NCBI GenBank assembly: GCA_038106145.1
Contig: JAYODD010000014.1
Location: 1 to 64,000, forward strand
Origin: JBFJKD01 sp038106145
GTDB lineage: Bacteria; Pseudomonadota; Gammaproteobacteria; Pseudomonadales; Porticoccaceae
DNA length: 64,000 nucleotides
Direction: 5' to 3'
Shown: piece after piece, positions 50,678-58,705 of the stretch
Layout: every line of letters starts with the position of its first letter
Numbering within the stretch: position 1 is the first letter of the stretch
Made by a program: the position numbers and the translations under genes
The notes under the pieces: model-generated
Seen by the model: only the letters and a program-made list of their open reading frames with translations
The model's database searches: none
Told to the model about the DNA's origin: nothing

Positions 50678-51922
50678 CTATTTGAAACTGGAAAATATGT
50701 TTTCGGTGATGGTTGGAAGATGCAATATGCCCGTGTCCGTGAGAGAAATCTCATTCTGCTGGGGGTTCGCCCAGCCTTGCTGGACGAGGCTCTCGACAAC
50801 GGGTGTAGCTTCCGGGGGCAGATCGGCAAGGCGATGCTGACAGAGCAATGTCTGCAACGTTGCGGCGAGGGGATAACCGGTGCTGGGCAGGGTCAGACGG
50901 GTCATTCCCGGTAGCCGTTGGTTGCGGATAGCCTGACGGTATTTTGAGACGGAGGAAATAGTGCGTTGGTAATCCTCCCGTTCCTGTCCCAGGGCGGCGA
51001 GTCCGAGCCCAATCCAGTGCCTGACATGACCCGAGCGCAGGCCCCAGGGGGTGTACTGCACGGGGCGCACGGTCGATGATGCGAGCGGAGATCGCGGTGG
51101 TACAAAGATATGATTGCCGAATACGCGCCAGTTGCGTGCACTGAGGGTGCGAAATAAATGTAAAAAATTGTCGCTCGCCCGTTGTAATCTGACGCTCGCC
51201 CGGAGCTTGCCGTTGCCGGGGTACGACAGCTCAAATCGCTCACATCCCGATGCGGCGATCAGGTCCACTAATCGGGTCAGGAATCCGGCGTCGGTTGCGT
51301 CGCCAAACAGCAACTGGACAGCGAACGTAAGGTGGTCAAATTCAGTGAATGCGGCAATTGCGTTTTCGATTCTGGCCAGGCTGCGGTCGGCGCTGGCGAC
51401 GGTTGCGTCCACGCTTAATGTCACGCGGCTGTAGCCGAGTCCGGCCAGTAGCGCGATCTTGTCGCGGGAAAAGTCAGCGAGGCTGATCGTAGCACCGCGC
51501 ACGTTTCTTTCCTGGTGGGCAAAGGTAATTTTATTCCCCAGGCGAAAGGTCAATTCGGTAATGGCTTCGGCAGAGAACTGGCGTAACGGGGCACCTACCA
51601 GGTGTAATTCCGCCACCGGGCGCAGAGGTTCAAGCCGGGCGTAACGGAGGGCCAGCTCTTCCCATATCAGTTTCTGATAGCGAGGGATTGGGGTCGGTGG
51701 ACAGTAAATGTTAATGCCCGTGGGGGTGATGTCCGTGGCGGTCACCGTAGCCCCTGATTGGTCTATATGTTCGCGATAGTGGGACAACAGGGTAGCGTTG
51801 AATTCCGCCGGCAACGGTGGCAGGTGGGGCGTCGCTGAACCTCTGCGATTGTGAATTCGATCGTGGCCCGTCATCACCTGGTACATGGCTGGGTGGAAAC
51901 ACCTCATCTGTGACACGGACAT
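50678..51922 (-). CDS. HemN-like protein lacking radical-SAM cysteines
   Basis: A protein of about 414 residues that follows HemN (oxygen-independent coproporphyrinogen III oxidase) along its length. Corresponding blocks: GINIYCPPTPIPRY where HemN has the CxxxCxxC cluster loop, ELHLVGAPLRQFSAEAI where HemN has LHWGGGTPTxLSxxQ, LGYSRVTLSVDAT for the GFNRLSIGVQD segment, WIGLGLAALG for LIGLGVSAIS, YRQAI, and a winged-helix end ISLTDTGILHL. Only one Cys remains and the SAM Gly motif is changed, so it should not cleave SAM. It is probably a pseudoenzyme. Start uncertain: ATG 51922 is chosen, with 51907 possible and a TTG at 51964 less so. It is upstream of fnr on the same strand and behind an FNR-like box. 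Confidence 0.82.
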   Translation of the reverse strand: MSVSQMRCFHPAMYQVMTGHDRIHNRRGSATPHLPPLPAEFNATLLSHYREHIDQSGATVTATDITPTGINIYCPPTPIPRYQKLIWEELALRYARLEPLRPVAELHLVGAPLRQFSAEAITELTFRLGNKITFAHQERNVRGATISLADFSRDKIALLAGLGYSRVTLSVDATVASADRSLARIENAIAAFTEFDHLTFAVQLLFGDATDAGFLTRLVDLIAASGCERFELSYPGNGKLRASVRLQRASDNFLHLFRTLSARNWRVFGNHIFVPPRSPLASSTVRPVQYTPWGLRSGHVRHWIGLGLAALGQEREDYQRTISSVSKYRQAIRNQRLPGMTRLTLPSTGYPLAATLQTLLCQHRLADLPPEATPVVESLVQQGWANPQQNEISLTDTGILHLPTITENIFSSFK

Positions 51923-51941
51923 CCGTGCCGGTACGCTGGTT

Positions 51942-52012
51942 ACTGTAGGGGCAACTGATGGCAAGGCAAATGATATGCGTCAACCGCGTCGCAGGTTAAA
52001 AAGGCCTACAAT
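51942..52012. promoter_or_regulatory. Shared FNR-like site with divergent promoters for HemN-like gene and usp
   Basis: ATGAT-ATGC-GTCAA (51970-51983) matches the FNR consensus at eight of ten positions. TACAAT at 52007-52012 is a near-perfect -10 on the plus strand for usp and places the start at about 52019. On the minus strand TACAGT (bases 51947 to 51942) is a -10-like hexamer with start at about 51935. In both directions the box centre (51976.5) is then at about -42, the class II position. The ATG of usp is at 52057. Confidence 0.6.
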
Positions 52013-52056
52013 GAACCTGGCAGTGCTACACACACATTTAATCAGAGGGATGGATT

Positions 52057-52919
52057 ATGGAGACGATTTTGGCCGTGATCACGAACTGGGACGATGCCCC
52101 TGTGGTCGTGCGTCGCGCGCAGTTTCTGGCCGCCAAACTGCATACTCAGGTCGAACTTTTTCGCCCGGTACACGCCCGCCTGGGAGAACTTAATAAANNN
52201 NNNNNNNCGACAATTTCGACGCATTGCGCGATGACATTATGACAGCCGAGGACAAACTACTTGCCAAGCTCAATACAGGTCAGAAGATGCGGGCCCGCAG
52301 TTTGTGGTGCGATCGGGTACATAGCGCCATCGTGTCAGAAGCGGAGCGTACCTCGGCAGGACTGGTTGTTATGATGACCAGCCACCACAGCCTGTTCGCA
52401 AATCTTGCCCATACTCCCGATGACTGGCATTTGTTGCGGGACGCGCCCTGTCCGGTGTGGATGATGACCCGGGAGACACGCGACATGGATAAGGTGGTCG
52501 CGGCGGTGGATTGTCTCGACGAGAGTGAGCAACAGCAAAAACTGTCCGCGCGGGTGATCGATCAGGCGCGGGCGATGGCTACCGCCCACCAGCTACCGCT
52601 GACCGTCGTTACCGTCGTCCCCGATCCGGCGCTGATCTATGCCAGCATGGTCAATGTGCCAGTGACGGTCGATTATTTGACGCAGTTGGAACAGCAGGCC
52701 GAGAGCAAATTACACGCATTGCTGGCCCATCTGGGCGTCACCGCCGATAACGTGCTGGTCAAATCGGGGCGGGTGGAAGATGTGCTGGTTAATCTTGCCG
52801 GTTATGGTTTGCTGGTGATTGGCAGTCGCGCCAACAAAGGCGTCAAGGGTCTGCTGCTGGGCAACAGTGCGGAGCGCATACTCAACCACATGCAGTCCGA
52901 TATGCTGGTGGTGAATTAG
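52057..52919 (+). CDS. Tandem universal stress protein (UspE type), crossed by an assembly gap
   Basis: A tandem Usp protein of about 284 residues, the size of UspE. The first domain starts METILAVITNWDDAPVVVRRAQFLA; the second ends LVKSGRVEDVLVNLAGYGLLVIGSR followed by NSAERILNHMQSDMLVVN, with the Gly-rich ATP-loop region GLLLGNSAERI. The frame is broken at 52198-52207 by ten Ns; left and right flanks do not overlap, and the two sides are out of frame at ten bases, so the gap length is wrong. E. coli uspE also lies beside fnr. FNR-like box and TACAAT lie upstream. Its stop overlaps the msrA stop. Confidence 0.87.
52198..52207. other. Assembly gap (10 N), true length unknown
   Basis: Flanks do not share terminal bases. 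The frame of usp on the right side differs from that on the left, so a number of bases other than ten is missing or extra. Confidence 0.9.
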
Positions 52920-53555
52920 TCTGCACTCAAAGGCAGGGTTTTGTCTTTGTGCCACACCTGGTCGAGGCGTTGTTTGCGCCCGCAGTTCCAGCTGTAAAAA
53001 GCATAACGCCTGGGGTTTTTGCGGTAGTAATCCTGGTGATAATTTTCGGCCTTGTAAAAGGTAGAGGCGGGCACAATTTCCGTTTTGATAGANNNNNNNN
53101 NNGATAGACCCGGGCGGAAACCCGGTTTGCTGCAGCGCTTCCCTGCTCGCCAGAGCCAGCTGTTTTTGCGCTTCGTTGGCATAGAAAATTGCACTGCGAT
53201 ACTGACTGCCCCGATCACAAAACTGACCGCCCCCGTCCACGGGGTCAACATTTTTCCAGAACGTGGCCAGTAGCTGGCGGTAGCTGACCTGATTGGCGTC
53301 GTAAGACACCAGTATGGCCTCGGCGTGCCCCGTGGTGCCCGCGGATACTTCTGCGTACGAAGGCGCGACCGTGGTGCCGCCGGTATAACCTACTGTGGTG
53401 TTCAACACGCCCTTGAGCGCGTCGAACGGCGGCTGCATACACCAGAAACAGCCGCCGGCAAAGACCGCTTCCTCGAGGTCTGGCGGGGCGGCCAGGCTGT
53501 TGTTGGATAATACAAAGAGCACGGTCAGTAACGGCGCTAACAGTTTATTTTTCAT
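52916..53555 (-). CDS. msrA: Exported peptide methionine sulfoxide reductase MsrA, crossed by an assembly gap
   Basis: MsrA reduces methionine-S-sulfoxide in proteins. A signal peptide (MKNKLLAPLLTVLFVLSNNSLAA) precedes the catalytic core, where VFAGGCFWCMQPPFDAL holds the active Cys (about residue 34) and GYTGGTTVAPSYAEVSAGTTGHAEAI follows. The frame changes at the ten Ns (53093-53102), but GATAGA lies on both sides; collapsing it gives 207 residues in one frame, continuing KTEIVPASTFYKAENYHQDYY with a normal ending. It is therefore a periplasmic MsrA. The stop codon overlaps the stop of usp by two bases on the other strand. Confidence 0.93.
53093..53102. other. Assembly gap (10 N), probably artificial
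   Basis: The same six bases GATAGA end the left side and begin the right. Removing the Ns and one copy restores the msrA reading frame (208 codons with stop), so nothing seems to be missing. Confidence 0.92.
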
Positions 53556-53801
53556 CGTTTAAAAAACGTCCGTTAGTAATGGCAGGTCAGGGTCAGAGGT
53601 TGGACCATCGGTGAGACCAGGGGTTCAGTGCGGCAAATTTTTGCGCCCACTAAGGGGTTTGTGGTGTTGATGGTGCCCACGAAGCGGAGCAAATAATGTC
53701 AATAATTAGTCATATTGCAACCCAGTTCGGTTACACTTCGGAGTCCGATTTTCAGTTGTAGAAGCGGGCCCATGCCGGCCTGAAACGGATCAGGGTTAAA
53801 T

Positions 53802-54539
53802 ATGTTGCCACCATTAACAGTCGCCGACGTCTCCGCTGTCACCCTGTTTTTCACGGTATGGGTTGCGTATACCCGCTTCGCCAAGGTCAAGGCCCGTAGC
53901 CAACGCACCTTGTCGAGTGTGATGCGCCACCACCGGGTGCAATGGATGCGGCGCATGATGGCTAACGAGAATCGCATTACCGATGCTTCCCTGCTCGCCA
54001 ACCTCGAACGGGTTGTGGCATTTTTCGCGTCTACCACCCTGTTGATTATCGCGGGTATTTTAACGGCGGTGTCCACCGTGGAGGGCACCCTCACCATTCT
54101 GATTAATCTGCCGTTTTCTGTCCAGGTGACCCCAGCGGTGTTGCAACTCAAGTTGCTGTTGTTGGCCATGATATTTGTTTACGCGTTTTTCAAATTTACC
54201 TGGAGTATTCGTCAGTACAATTTCTTTGCCGTGTTGCTCGGAGCAGCTCCGGGTGTGCGCGACGCGGGTATGAATACCGAGGCCTGGACCCAGTTCAGCG
54301 AACGCAGCGCGAAGTTGATTGATCTTGCCAGTCACGAGTTTAATCACGGTCTGCGCGCCTATTATTTTGCGATGGCGCTGTTCACCTGGCTGGTCAGTCC
54401 CTGGATGTGCATACTCGCGACACTGTGGGTGGTGTGGGTGCTCTATCGGCGCGAATTTCATTCGCAGGCGCTAACAACCCTGGATGAATGCAGGGATAAT
54501 CCGGAATTACGCATTTCCGCCGGTAATCAGAAGAGCTGA
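53802..54539 (+). CDS. DUF599 family membrane protein
   Basis: A 245-residue integral membrane protein with four predicted helices: residues 8-24, 74-92, 118-142 and 205-228. The DUF599 pattern is clear: VMRHHRVQWMRRMMANENRITDASLL between helices 1 and 2, FFKFTWSIRQYNFFAVLLGAAP, and a cytoplasmic SHEFNHGLRAYYFAMALFTWL. The function is unknown. It precedes the ArsS-like gene by 14 bases on the same strand, so the two may be one transcript; DUF599 genes are not a known part of arsenosugar clusters. Confidence 0.87.
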   Translation: MLPPLTVADVSAVTLFFTVWVAYTRFAKVKARSQRTLSSVMRHHRVQWMRRMMANENRITDASLLANLERVVAFFASTTLLIIAGILTAVSTVEGTLTILINLPFSVQVTPAVLQLKLLLLAMIFVYAFFKFTWSIRQYNFFAVLLGAAPGVRDAGMNTEAWTQFSERSAKLIDLASHEFNHGLRAYYFAMALFTWLVSPWMCILATLWVVWVLYRREFHSQALTTLDECRDNPELRISAGNQKS

Positions 54540-54553
54540 TCGGGGATAGTGCC

Positions 54554-55534
54554 GTGCTTGATACTCGACCGCTACTCCTGGCAACCACGTTTCCGCCGTT
54601 GCGTCGCAGGTCTCTGCAAACCCTGCAGGTTAATCTGGGGTATTTATGCAACCTGAGCTGTAGCCACTGTCATGTGAATGCCGGCCCTAACCGCACCGAA
54701 TTAATGAGTGGTGAACTGGTCGACCTGCTGCTTGAAGTGCTGGCCGTGCGCGCTATTAAAACGCTGGATTTAACCGGTGGCGCACCGGAGATGAATCCGC
54801 ACTTTCGCCGTCTGGTGACTGCCGCCACCGCGGTCGGAATCGAGGTGATCGACCGCTGCAATCTGACCATACTACTGGAGCCGGGCTATCGGCATCTGGC
54901 GCAGTTCCTGGCTGATCACCGGGTGACGCTAGTGGCATCGCTGCCCTGTTATTCCGAGCAAAATGTCGCGCAACAGCGCGGTAAGGGCGTTTTTGAACAA
55001 AGTATCGAGGCCCTTAAAGAGTTGAATACACTGGGTTATGGGCGGGTGCCAGAGTTGCCACTGCATCTGGTGTACAACCCCAATGGCGCATTTTTACCCC
55101 CTGCCCAGACCAGGCTTGAGGCTGAATATAAGCAGCGCCTTGGGACTGAGCACGGTATCGATTTCCATCACCTGTTCACCATCGCCAATATGCCGATCAG
55201 TCGCTTTGGCGGCCAATTACTGGCGCGCGGCACCTACACGGAGTACATGGCGTTACTGAAAAATAATTACTGTCAGGACAACCTCGACACCGTCATGTGC
55301 CGCGATCTGATCAGCGTCGACTGGCAGGGTTTTCTCTACGACTGCGATTTTAATCAGATGCTGCATATGCCAGCTGGCGGTCACGGCGAGGCATTTGCCA
55401 GCGACCGGCCGCAACCCCATTTGCGCGACCTGCTGAACGGGGATTTTGGCGGCCAGTCGATTGCGGTTGGCGAGCACTGCTACGGCTGCACGGCGGGTCA
55501 GGGCAGCAGTTGTGGTGGCGCCCTTGGCGAGTGA
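54554..55534 (+). CDS. ArsS-type radical SAM protein (arsenosugar biosynthesis)
   Basis: A 326-residue radical SAM enzyme. The cluster motif CNLSCSHCHV (C-x3-C-x2-C) is at about residues 32-40 in GYLCNLSCSHCH, followed by TGGAPEMNPHF (the GGE-like loop). The C-terminal region has more cysteines (NQMLHMP, then GEHCYGCTAGQGSSCGG), a SPASM-like or ArsS-type auxiliary site. It matches ArsS, which adds the 5'-deoxyadenosyl group to dimethylarsenite-type substrates. Two glycosyltransferase-like genes follow, the usual arsenosugar set. The methyltransferase arsM is not in the window. The frame starts with GTG and overlaps the next gene. Confidence 0.88.
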   Translation: MLDTRPLLLATTFPPLRRRSLQTLQVNLGYLCNLSCSHCHVNAGPNRTELMSGELVDLLLEVLAVRAIKTLDLTGGAPEMNPHFRRLVTAATAVGIEVIDRCNLTILLEPGYRHLAQFLADHRVTLVASLPCYSEQNVAQQRGKGVFEQSIEALKELNTLGYGRVPELPLHLVYNPNGAFLPPAQTRLEAEYKQRLGTEHGIDFHHLFTIANMPISRFGGQLLARGTYTEYMALLKNNYCQDNLDTVMCRDLISVDWQGFLYDCDFNQMLHMPAGGHGEAFASDRPQPHLRDLLNGDFGGQSIAVGEHCYGCTAGQGSSCGGALGE

Positions 55535-56222
55535 GGCCCTGTCCGGCGTTACGGTTATCATCCCGGTGCTAAACGATGCGGTGGCCCTGGAGCATTGTCT
55601 GGCGCTATTGCAGCCGCTGCGCCAACAGGGGCTCGAGGTGATTGTTGTGGATGGTGGCAGTAGCGACGGCAGCGCCGAGTTGGCGGATGCGCGGGTGGAT
55701 CAGGTCTTGATCAGCGAACCGGGGCGCGCGCTACAAATGAACCGGGGCGCGGACGCCACCCAGCGGCAGTGGCTGCTGTTCTTGCACGCCGATACTCTTC
55801 TGCCGGCGGAGTTCTCCGATGTGGTCCTGGCCTGGCGCTACAGTCGCGCTGGCTGGGGTTATTTCGCCCTGCGACTCAGTGGTCGCGGCCTTGCTTTGCG
55901 CCTTGTAGAGTGGAGTATCAATCAGCGCTCCTGGCTCACCGGCGTCGGTACCGGTGACCAGTGCCTGTTTGTGCGCCGCGAGCTGTTTGCGCAGGTGGGC
56001 GGCTATCCGGAAATCCCGCTGATGGAGGATGTGGCGCTGTGCAAAAGACTGCGTAAACACGGTCGTCCGCTGTGGGTAAGTCGTGCAGTCACCACGTCAA
56101 GTCGTCGCTGGGAAGAGCGCGGGGTGTTTTCCACCATCTGGCTGATGTGGCGCCTGCGGTTCGCCTATTTTTGCGGTGCGGATCCCCGGCGGCTGGCGGA
56201 AAAATATTACGGTCCGCAATGA
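55512..56222 (+). CDS. TIGR04283-type glycosyltransferase (arsenosugar-associated)
   Basis: A family 2 glycosyltransferase of about 236 residues. It has the GT-A start VTVIIPVLNDAVALEHCL, a DGGSSDGS nucleotide motif, LFLHADTLLP (DxD-like HAD) and the C-terminal TGDQCLFVRRELFAQVGGYP followed by LMEDVALCKRL, the ED base region. It belongs to the group found next to arsS. The start is ambiguous: GTG at 55512 is used, and GTG 55515 or TTG 55524 are close. It overlaps the arsS-like gene by about 20 bases and the next gene by four, so translation is coupled throughout. Confidence 0.85.
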   Translation: MVAPLASEALSGVTVIIPVLNDAVALEHCLALLQPLRQQGLEVIVVDGGSSDGSAELADARVDQVLISEPGRALQMNRGADATQRQWLLFLHADTLLPAEFSDVVLAWRYSRAGWGYFALRLSGRGLALRLVEWSINQRSWLTGVGTGDQCLFVRRELFAQVGGYPEIPLMEDVALCKRLRKHGRPLWVSRAVTTSSRRWEERGVFSTIWLMWRLRFAYFCGADPRRLAEKYYGPQ

Positions 56223-56839
56223 ACTGTCGCTATCCCGACGCGCTCGTTATTCAGTTTGCCAAAGCGCCGCGACCGGGGCATGTAAAAACCCGAATGCGCC
56301 CCGCGCTGGACGACCAGAGCTGTGCCGCCCTGCAGCGGAGACTGGTCACATACACCTTCGACACCCTGTCGCAAATGCAACTGTGTGCCTTCGAGCTGTG
56401 GGTCGATGAACCCCATTACGACGGGTTTTTTTCCGGATTAGGGCCGCAGCGACCGGTGCGCCGCCAGCGTGGCCCCAATCTCGGTGCGCGCATGTACCAT
56501 GCGCTCGCCACCGCCCTTGCCGGCCACGAGCGGGTGGTGCTGGTGGGCAGTGACTGTCCCTTTTTGAATTCGGGCCATATCGAGGAGGCGTTGGCGTGCC
56601 TCAGGGCTGGCGATGACGTGGTGCTGGGCCCGGCAACGGATGGGGGTTATGTTCTGATCGGCGCGCGACGGGTAGATACGGCGCTATTTTCAGATATCCC
56701 CTGGGGGGGCGCCGGAGTCCTCGCTGCAACCCGTCGCCAGTTACAGGGCCTGGCCTGGCGGTGGAGCGAGTTAACCCCACTTGCGGATATTGATACCCCC
56801 GCAGACCTGGAGTTGCTTCACAGTCTTGAAAATTTCTGA
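56219..56839 (+). CDS. TIGR04282-type glycosyltransferase / DUF2064 protein
   Basis: A 206-residue nucleotidyl/glycosyltransferase-fold protein of the DUF2064 family. Motifs are LVIQFAKAPRPGHVKTRM near the N terminus (the G-x-x-K-T-R loop), GPNLGARMYHALATAL, VVLVGSDCPFL with DxP metal site, GPATDGGYVLIGAR, and a C-terminal DIDTPADLELL. It recurs with ArsS and the TIGR04283 protein. The ATG at 56219 overlaps the upstream stop codon (ATGA). Its sugar donor and acceptor are not known. It ends the arsenosugar-like unit. Confidence 0.87.
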   Translation: MNCRYPDALVIQFAKAPRPGHVKTRMRPALDDQSCAALQRRLVTYTFDTLSQMQLCAFELWVDEPHYDGFFSGLGPQRPVRRQRGPNLGARMYHALATALAGHERVVLVGSDCPFLNSGHIEEALACLRAGDDVVLGPATDGGYVLIGARRVDTALFSDIPWGGAGVLAATRRQLQGLAWRWSELTPLADIDTPADLELLHSLENF

Positions 56840-56976
56840 AGCTAATTTTTTAACCTGCTGAAATATAAAGAATTATAAATCTTGACCTGTCGTGAATTTC
56901 ACCGTACCTTGCGCGCATTAAACCTCCGGTTAACGGTTGTTTAAAACGATGGGCAACAGCACCAAGAGGGCTCAAT

Positions 56977-57153
56977 ATGAGCGGAGATGAACTGGAAATG
57001 ATGGACGTGGAAGACGCCGACGAAACGATGAATGCGGGCTCTGAGCGCGTGCGGGCAGTGATCAGCATGGAAACCCGCCGAAAGCTGGAAGACCGTATCG
57101 AACAGCGCCGGCTGGAAAAGCTCATTCAGGATTACGACTTCGATATAGATTAA
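56977..57153 (+). CDS. Small PA3496-type protein
   Basis: A 58-residue hydrophilic protein. The first 20 residues are acidic (MSGDELEMMDVEDADE) and the last part is a charged helix (METRRKLEDRIEQRRLEKLI) ending QDYDFDID. The pattern of an RRxxEDRIEQRRLEKLIxDYD helix is that of the PA3496 family, described as a putative envelope-integrity factor. AGAGGG lies seven bases before the ATG. It sits alone between the arsenosugar-like unit and ccm. A hairpin (CCCGCTG/CAGCGGG, 57188-57209) follows but has no T-run. Confidence 0.72.
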   Translation: MSGDELEMMDVEDADETMNAGSERVRAVISMETRRKLEDRIEQRRLEKLIQDYDFDID

Positions 57154-57258
57154 TCGTTGCCGCAGCTTGTGCGTTACTAAGCGTATCCCCGCTGTCTACA
57201 GGCAGCGGGCAAGTCTTCAACCCCTCCGTATTTGCTCTTTTTAATATCCCACCGACCC

Positions 57259-57287
57259 TCTACACCGGTATGCGATTGCGGCATAAT
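57259..57287 (+). promoter_or_regulatory. Candidate promoter of the ccm operon
   Basis: TCTACA (-35-like, 57259-57264) and CATAAT (-10-like, 57282-57287) are separated by 17 bases. They put the start near 57294, about 20 bases before the TTG of ccmA. Four and five of six bases match the consensus hexamers. Confidence 0.5.
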
Positions 57288-57315
57288 GACGCCTCGCTGA
57301 AACGGGAGTTGCAGG

Positions 57316-57966
57316 TTGCAGTCCAGCCCCTTGCTTGAATTTCGGGACATCGGTTTTACACGTAATGACTGGCCTTTGTTTGAACGCCTGTCGGGTGGTG
57401 TAGGCCCAGGTGAAGCGTTGCAGGTAAGCGGCGCCAATGGCAGCGGAAAAACCACCTTGCTGCGCATACTGGTCACCCTGCTATCCCCCAGTATCGGTCG
57501 GTTGTTCTGGTGCGAGCAGGAAATCCGTGGGCACAGCCCCGACTATCTGGCAAATCTGGTTTTTATCGGTCATCAACCCGGAATGAAGTTGGCCCTGTCG
57601 CCGCGGGAAAACCTCGCCTGGTTGACACGTGTCCAATCCTGCAGGCCAATGGCGGTTGACGCAGCGCTAGAGCGCATGGGGTTGAACGGTTATGCAGACG
57701 TGCCTTGCGCTACGCTGTCGGCTGGTCAGTTGCGGCGTGTGGCCCTGGCGAGATTGTGTTTGTCCGGGGCGCGGCTGTGGGTACTGGACGAACCCCTCAC
57801 CGCCCTCGACGCCGAGGGTACGGCCTTGGTCGAAACTCTTTTTGCGCAACATCTGAATGGTGGTGGAGCCCTGGTGGTCAGTAGCCACCAGGAGCTGAAT
57901 CTACCCGGTTTGCGACAGTTGGCGTTGGGTGATTCTACCCGTGGGGGTGATGCTGCCCGTGGGTAA
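57316..57966 (+). CDS. ccmA: Heme exporter ATP-binding protein CcmA
   Basis: The ATPase of the CcmABCD complex that frees holo-CcmE in System I cytochrome c maturation. The 216-residue protein has Walker A GANGSGKTT (residues 36-44), signature LSAGQLRRVALARL, Walker B LWVLDEPLTALD, and the H-loop SSHQE. The start codon is TTG at 57316, with GGGAG upstream. The coding end overlaps the chosen ccmB start by 17 bases. The whole ccm set follows on the same strand. Confidence 0.95.
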   Translation: MQSSPLLEFRDIGFTRNDWPLFERLSGGVGPGEALQVSGANGSGKTTLLRILVTLLSPSIGRLFWCEQEIRGHSPDYLANLVFIGHQPGMKLALSPRENLAWLTRVQSCRPMAVDAALERMGLNGYADVPCATLSAGQLRRVALARLCLSGARLWVLDEPLTALDAEGTALVETLFAQHLNGGGALVVSSHQELNLPGLRQLALGDSTRGGDAARG

Positions 57967-58705
57967 TACAGTTATTTCCTCAGACGCAGAGGGGCGGCTG
58001 CCGGACGACCCGTGCTTGGTCACCGCGCAATCACTCCCCGGCGGGGCGTTTTTCGCCTTGTTGAAGCGGGACATCAGTCTGGCGTTGCGCCAGCGGGGCG
58101 ATCTCGCACAGCCGTTGCTATTCAGCGGCATCGTGACGATGTTAATACCTCTGGGGGTGGGCCCAGGCGCCATCCAGTTGGCTTCCCTGGCCCCCGGCAT
58201 GATCTGGATTACCCTGTTGTTGGCGACGTTACTGGCCACTGACAGCCTGTTTTTGAGCGACTTTCGCGATGGTTCCCTTGAACAGTTATTATTGAGTCCG
58301 CAGCCGTTGTGGCTGCTGGTGCTCGCCAAGATCGCGGCGCACTGGCTGGTGGTGGGTTTGCCGATAACATTATTTGCGCCGGTGATCGGTTTGGTGCTGG
58401 CGCTGCCGGCGGCCGGATTCGTACCGCTAATGGCGAGTCTCGCGATCGGCACCGCGGCACTGAGCGTGATCGGTGCCATTGGCGCGGCCCTGACGGTGGC
58501 ATTGCGCAAGGGCGGCATGCTGCTGGGTTTACTGGTGATGCCACTGTATTTACCGGTACTCATATTTGGTGCCGGTGTGGTGCAGCTGGCGGTGGACGGC
58601 CTGTCCATCAATGGCGCGATGGCCATCATGGGGGCTTTATTGGCGTTTGCGTTATTGCTGACGCCGTTTGCCGCCGCGGCGTTGAGGGCGGGTATCAATG
58701 GCTAA
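57950..58705 (+). CDS. ccmB: Heme exporter protein CcmB
   Basis: The membrane partner of CcmA: a 251-residue protein with six helices in this reading. It shows the typical N terminus FFALLKRDISLALRQRGDLAQPLLF, the conserved LATDSLFLSDFRDGSLEQLLLSP, and the Gly-rich LRKGGMLLGLLVMPLYLPVLIFG. An ATG at 57950 is used because GGGGGTG is directly upstream; a GTG at 57959 is also in frame. The first 25 residues before FFALL are not conserved in the family, so the real start could be further in. It overlaps ccmC by eight bases. Confidence 0.93.
   Translation: MLPVGNTVISSDAEGRLPDDPCLVTAQSLPGGAFFALLKRDISLALRQRGDLAQPLLFSGIVTMLIPLGVGPGAIQLASLAPGMIWITLLLATLLATDSLFLSDFRDGSLEQLLLSPQPLWLLVLAKIAAHWLVVGLPITLFAPVIGLVLALPAAGFVPLMASLAIGTAALSVIGAIGAALTVALRKGGMLLGLLVMPLYLPVLIFGAGVVQLAVDGLSINGAMAIMGALLAFALLLTPFAAAALRAGING

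Noticed and set aside
57188..57209. Hairpin CCCGCTG/CAGCGGG before ccmA, considered as a terminator
   Set aside because: There is no T-run after it and the loop is eight bases; it was only mentioned with the PA3496-type gene.
57901..58698. A 265-codon minus-strand ORF over ccmB
   Set aside because: It is an antisense shadow of a well-conserved ccmB; its translation is low-complexity (Ala, Ser, Pro, Asn) and has no family features.
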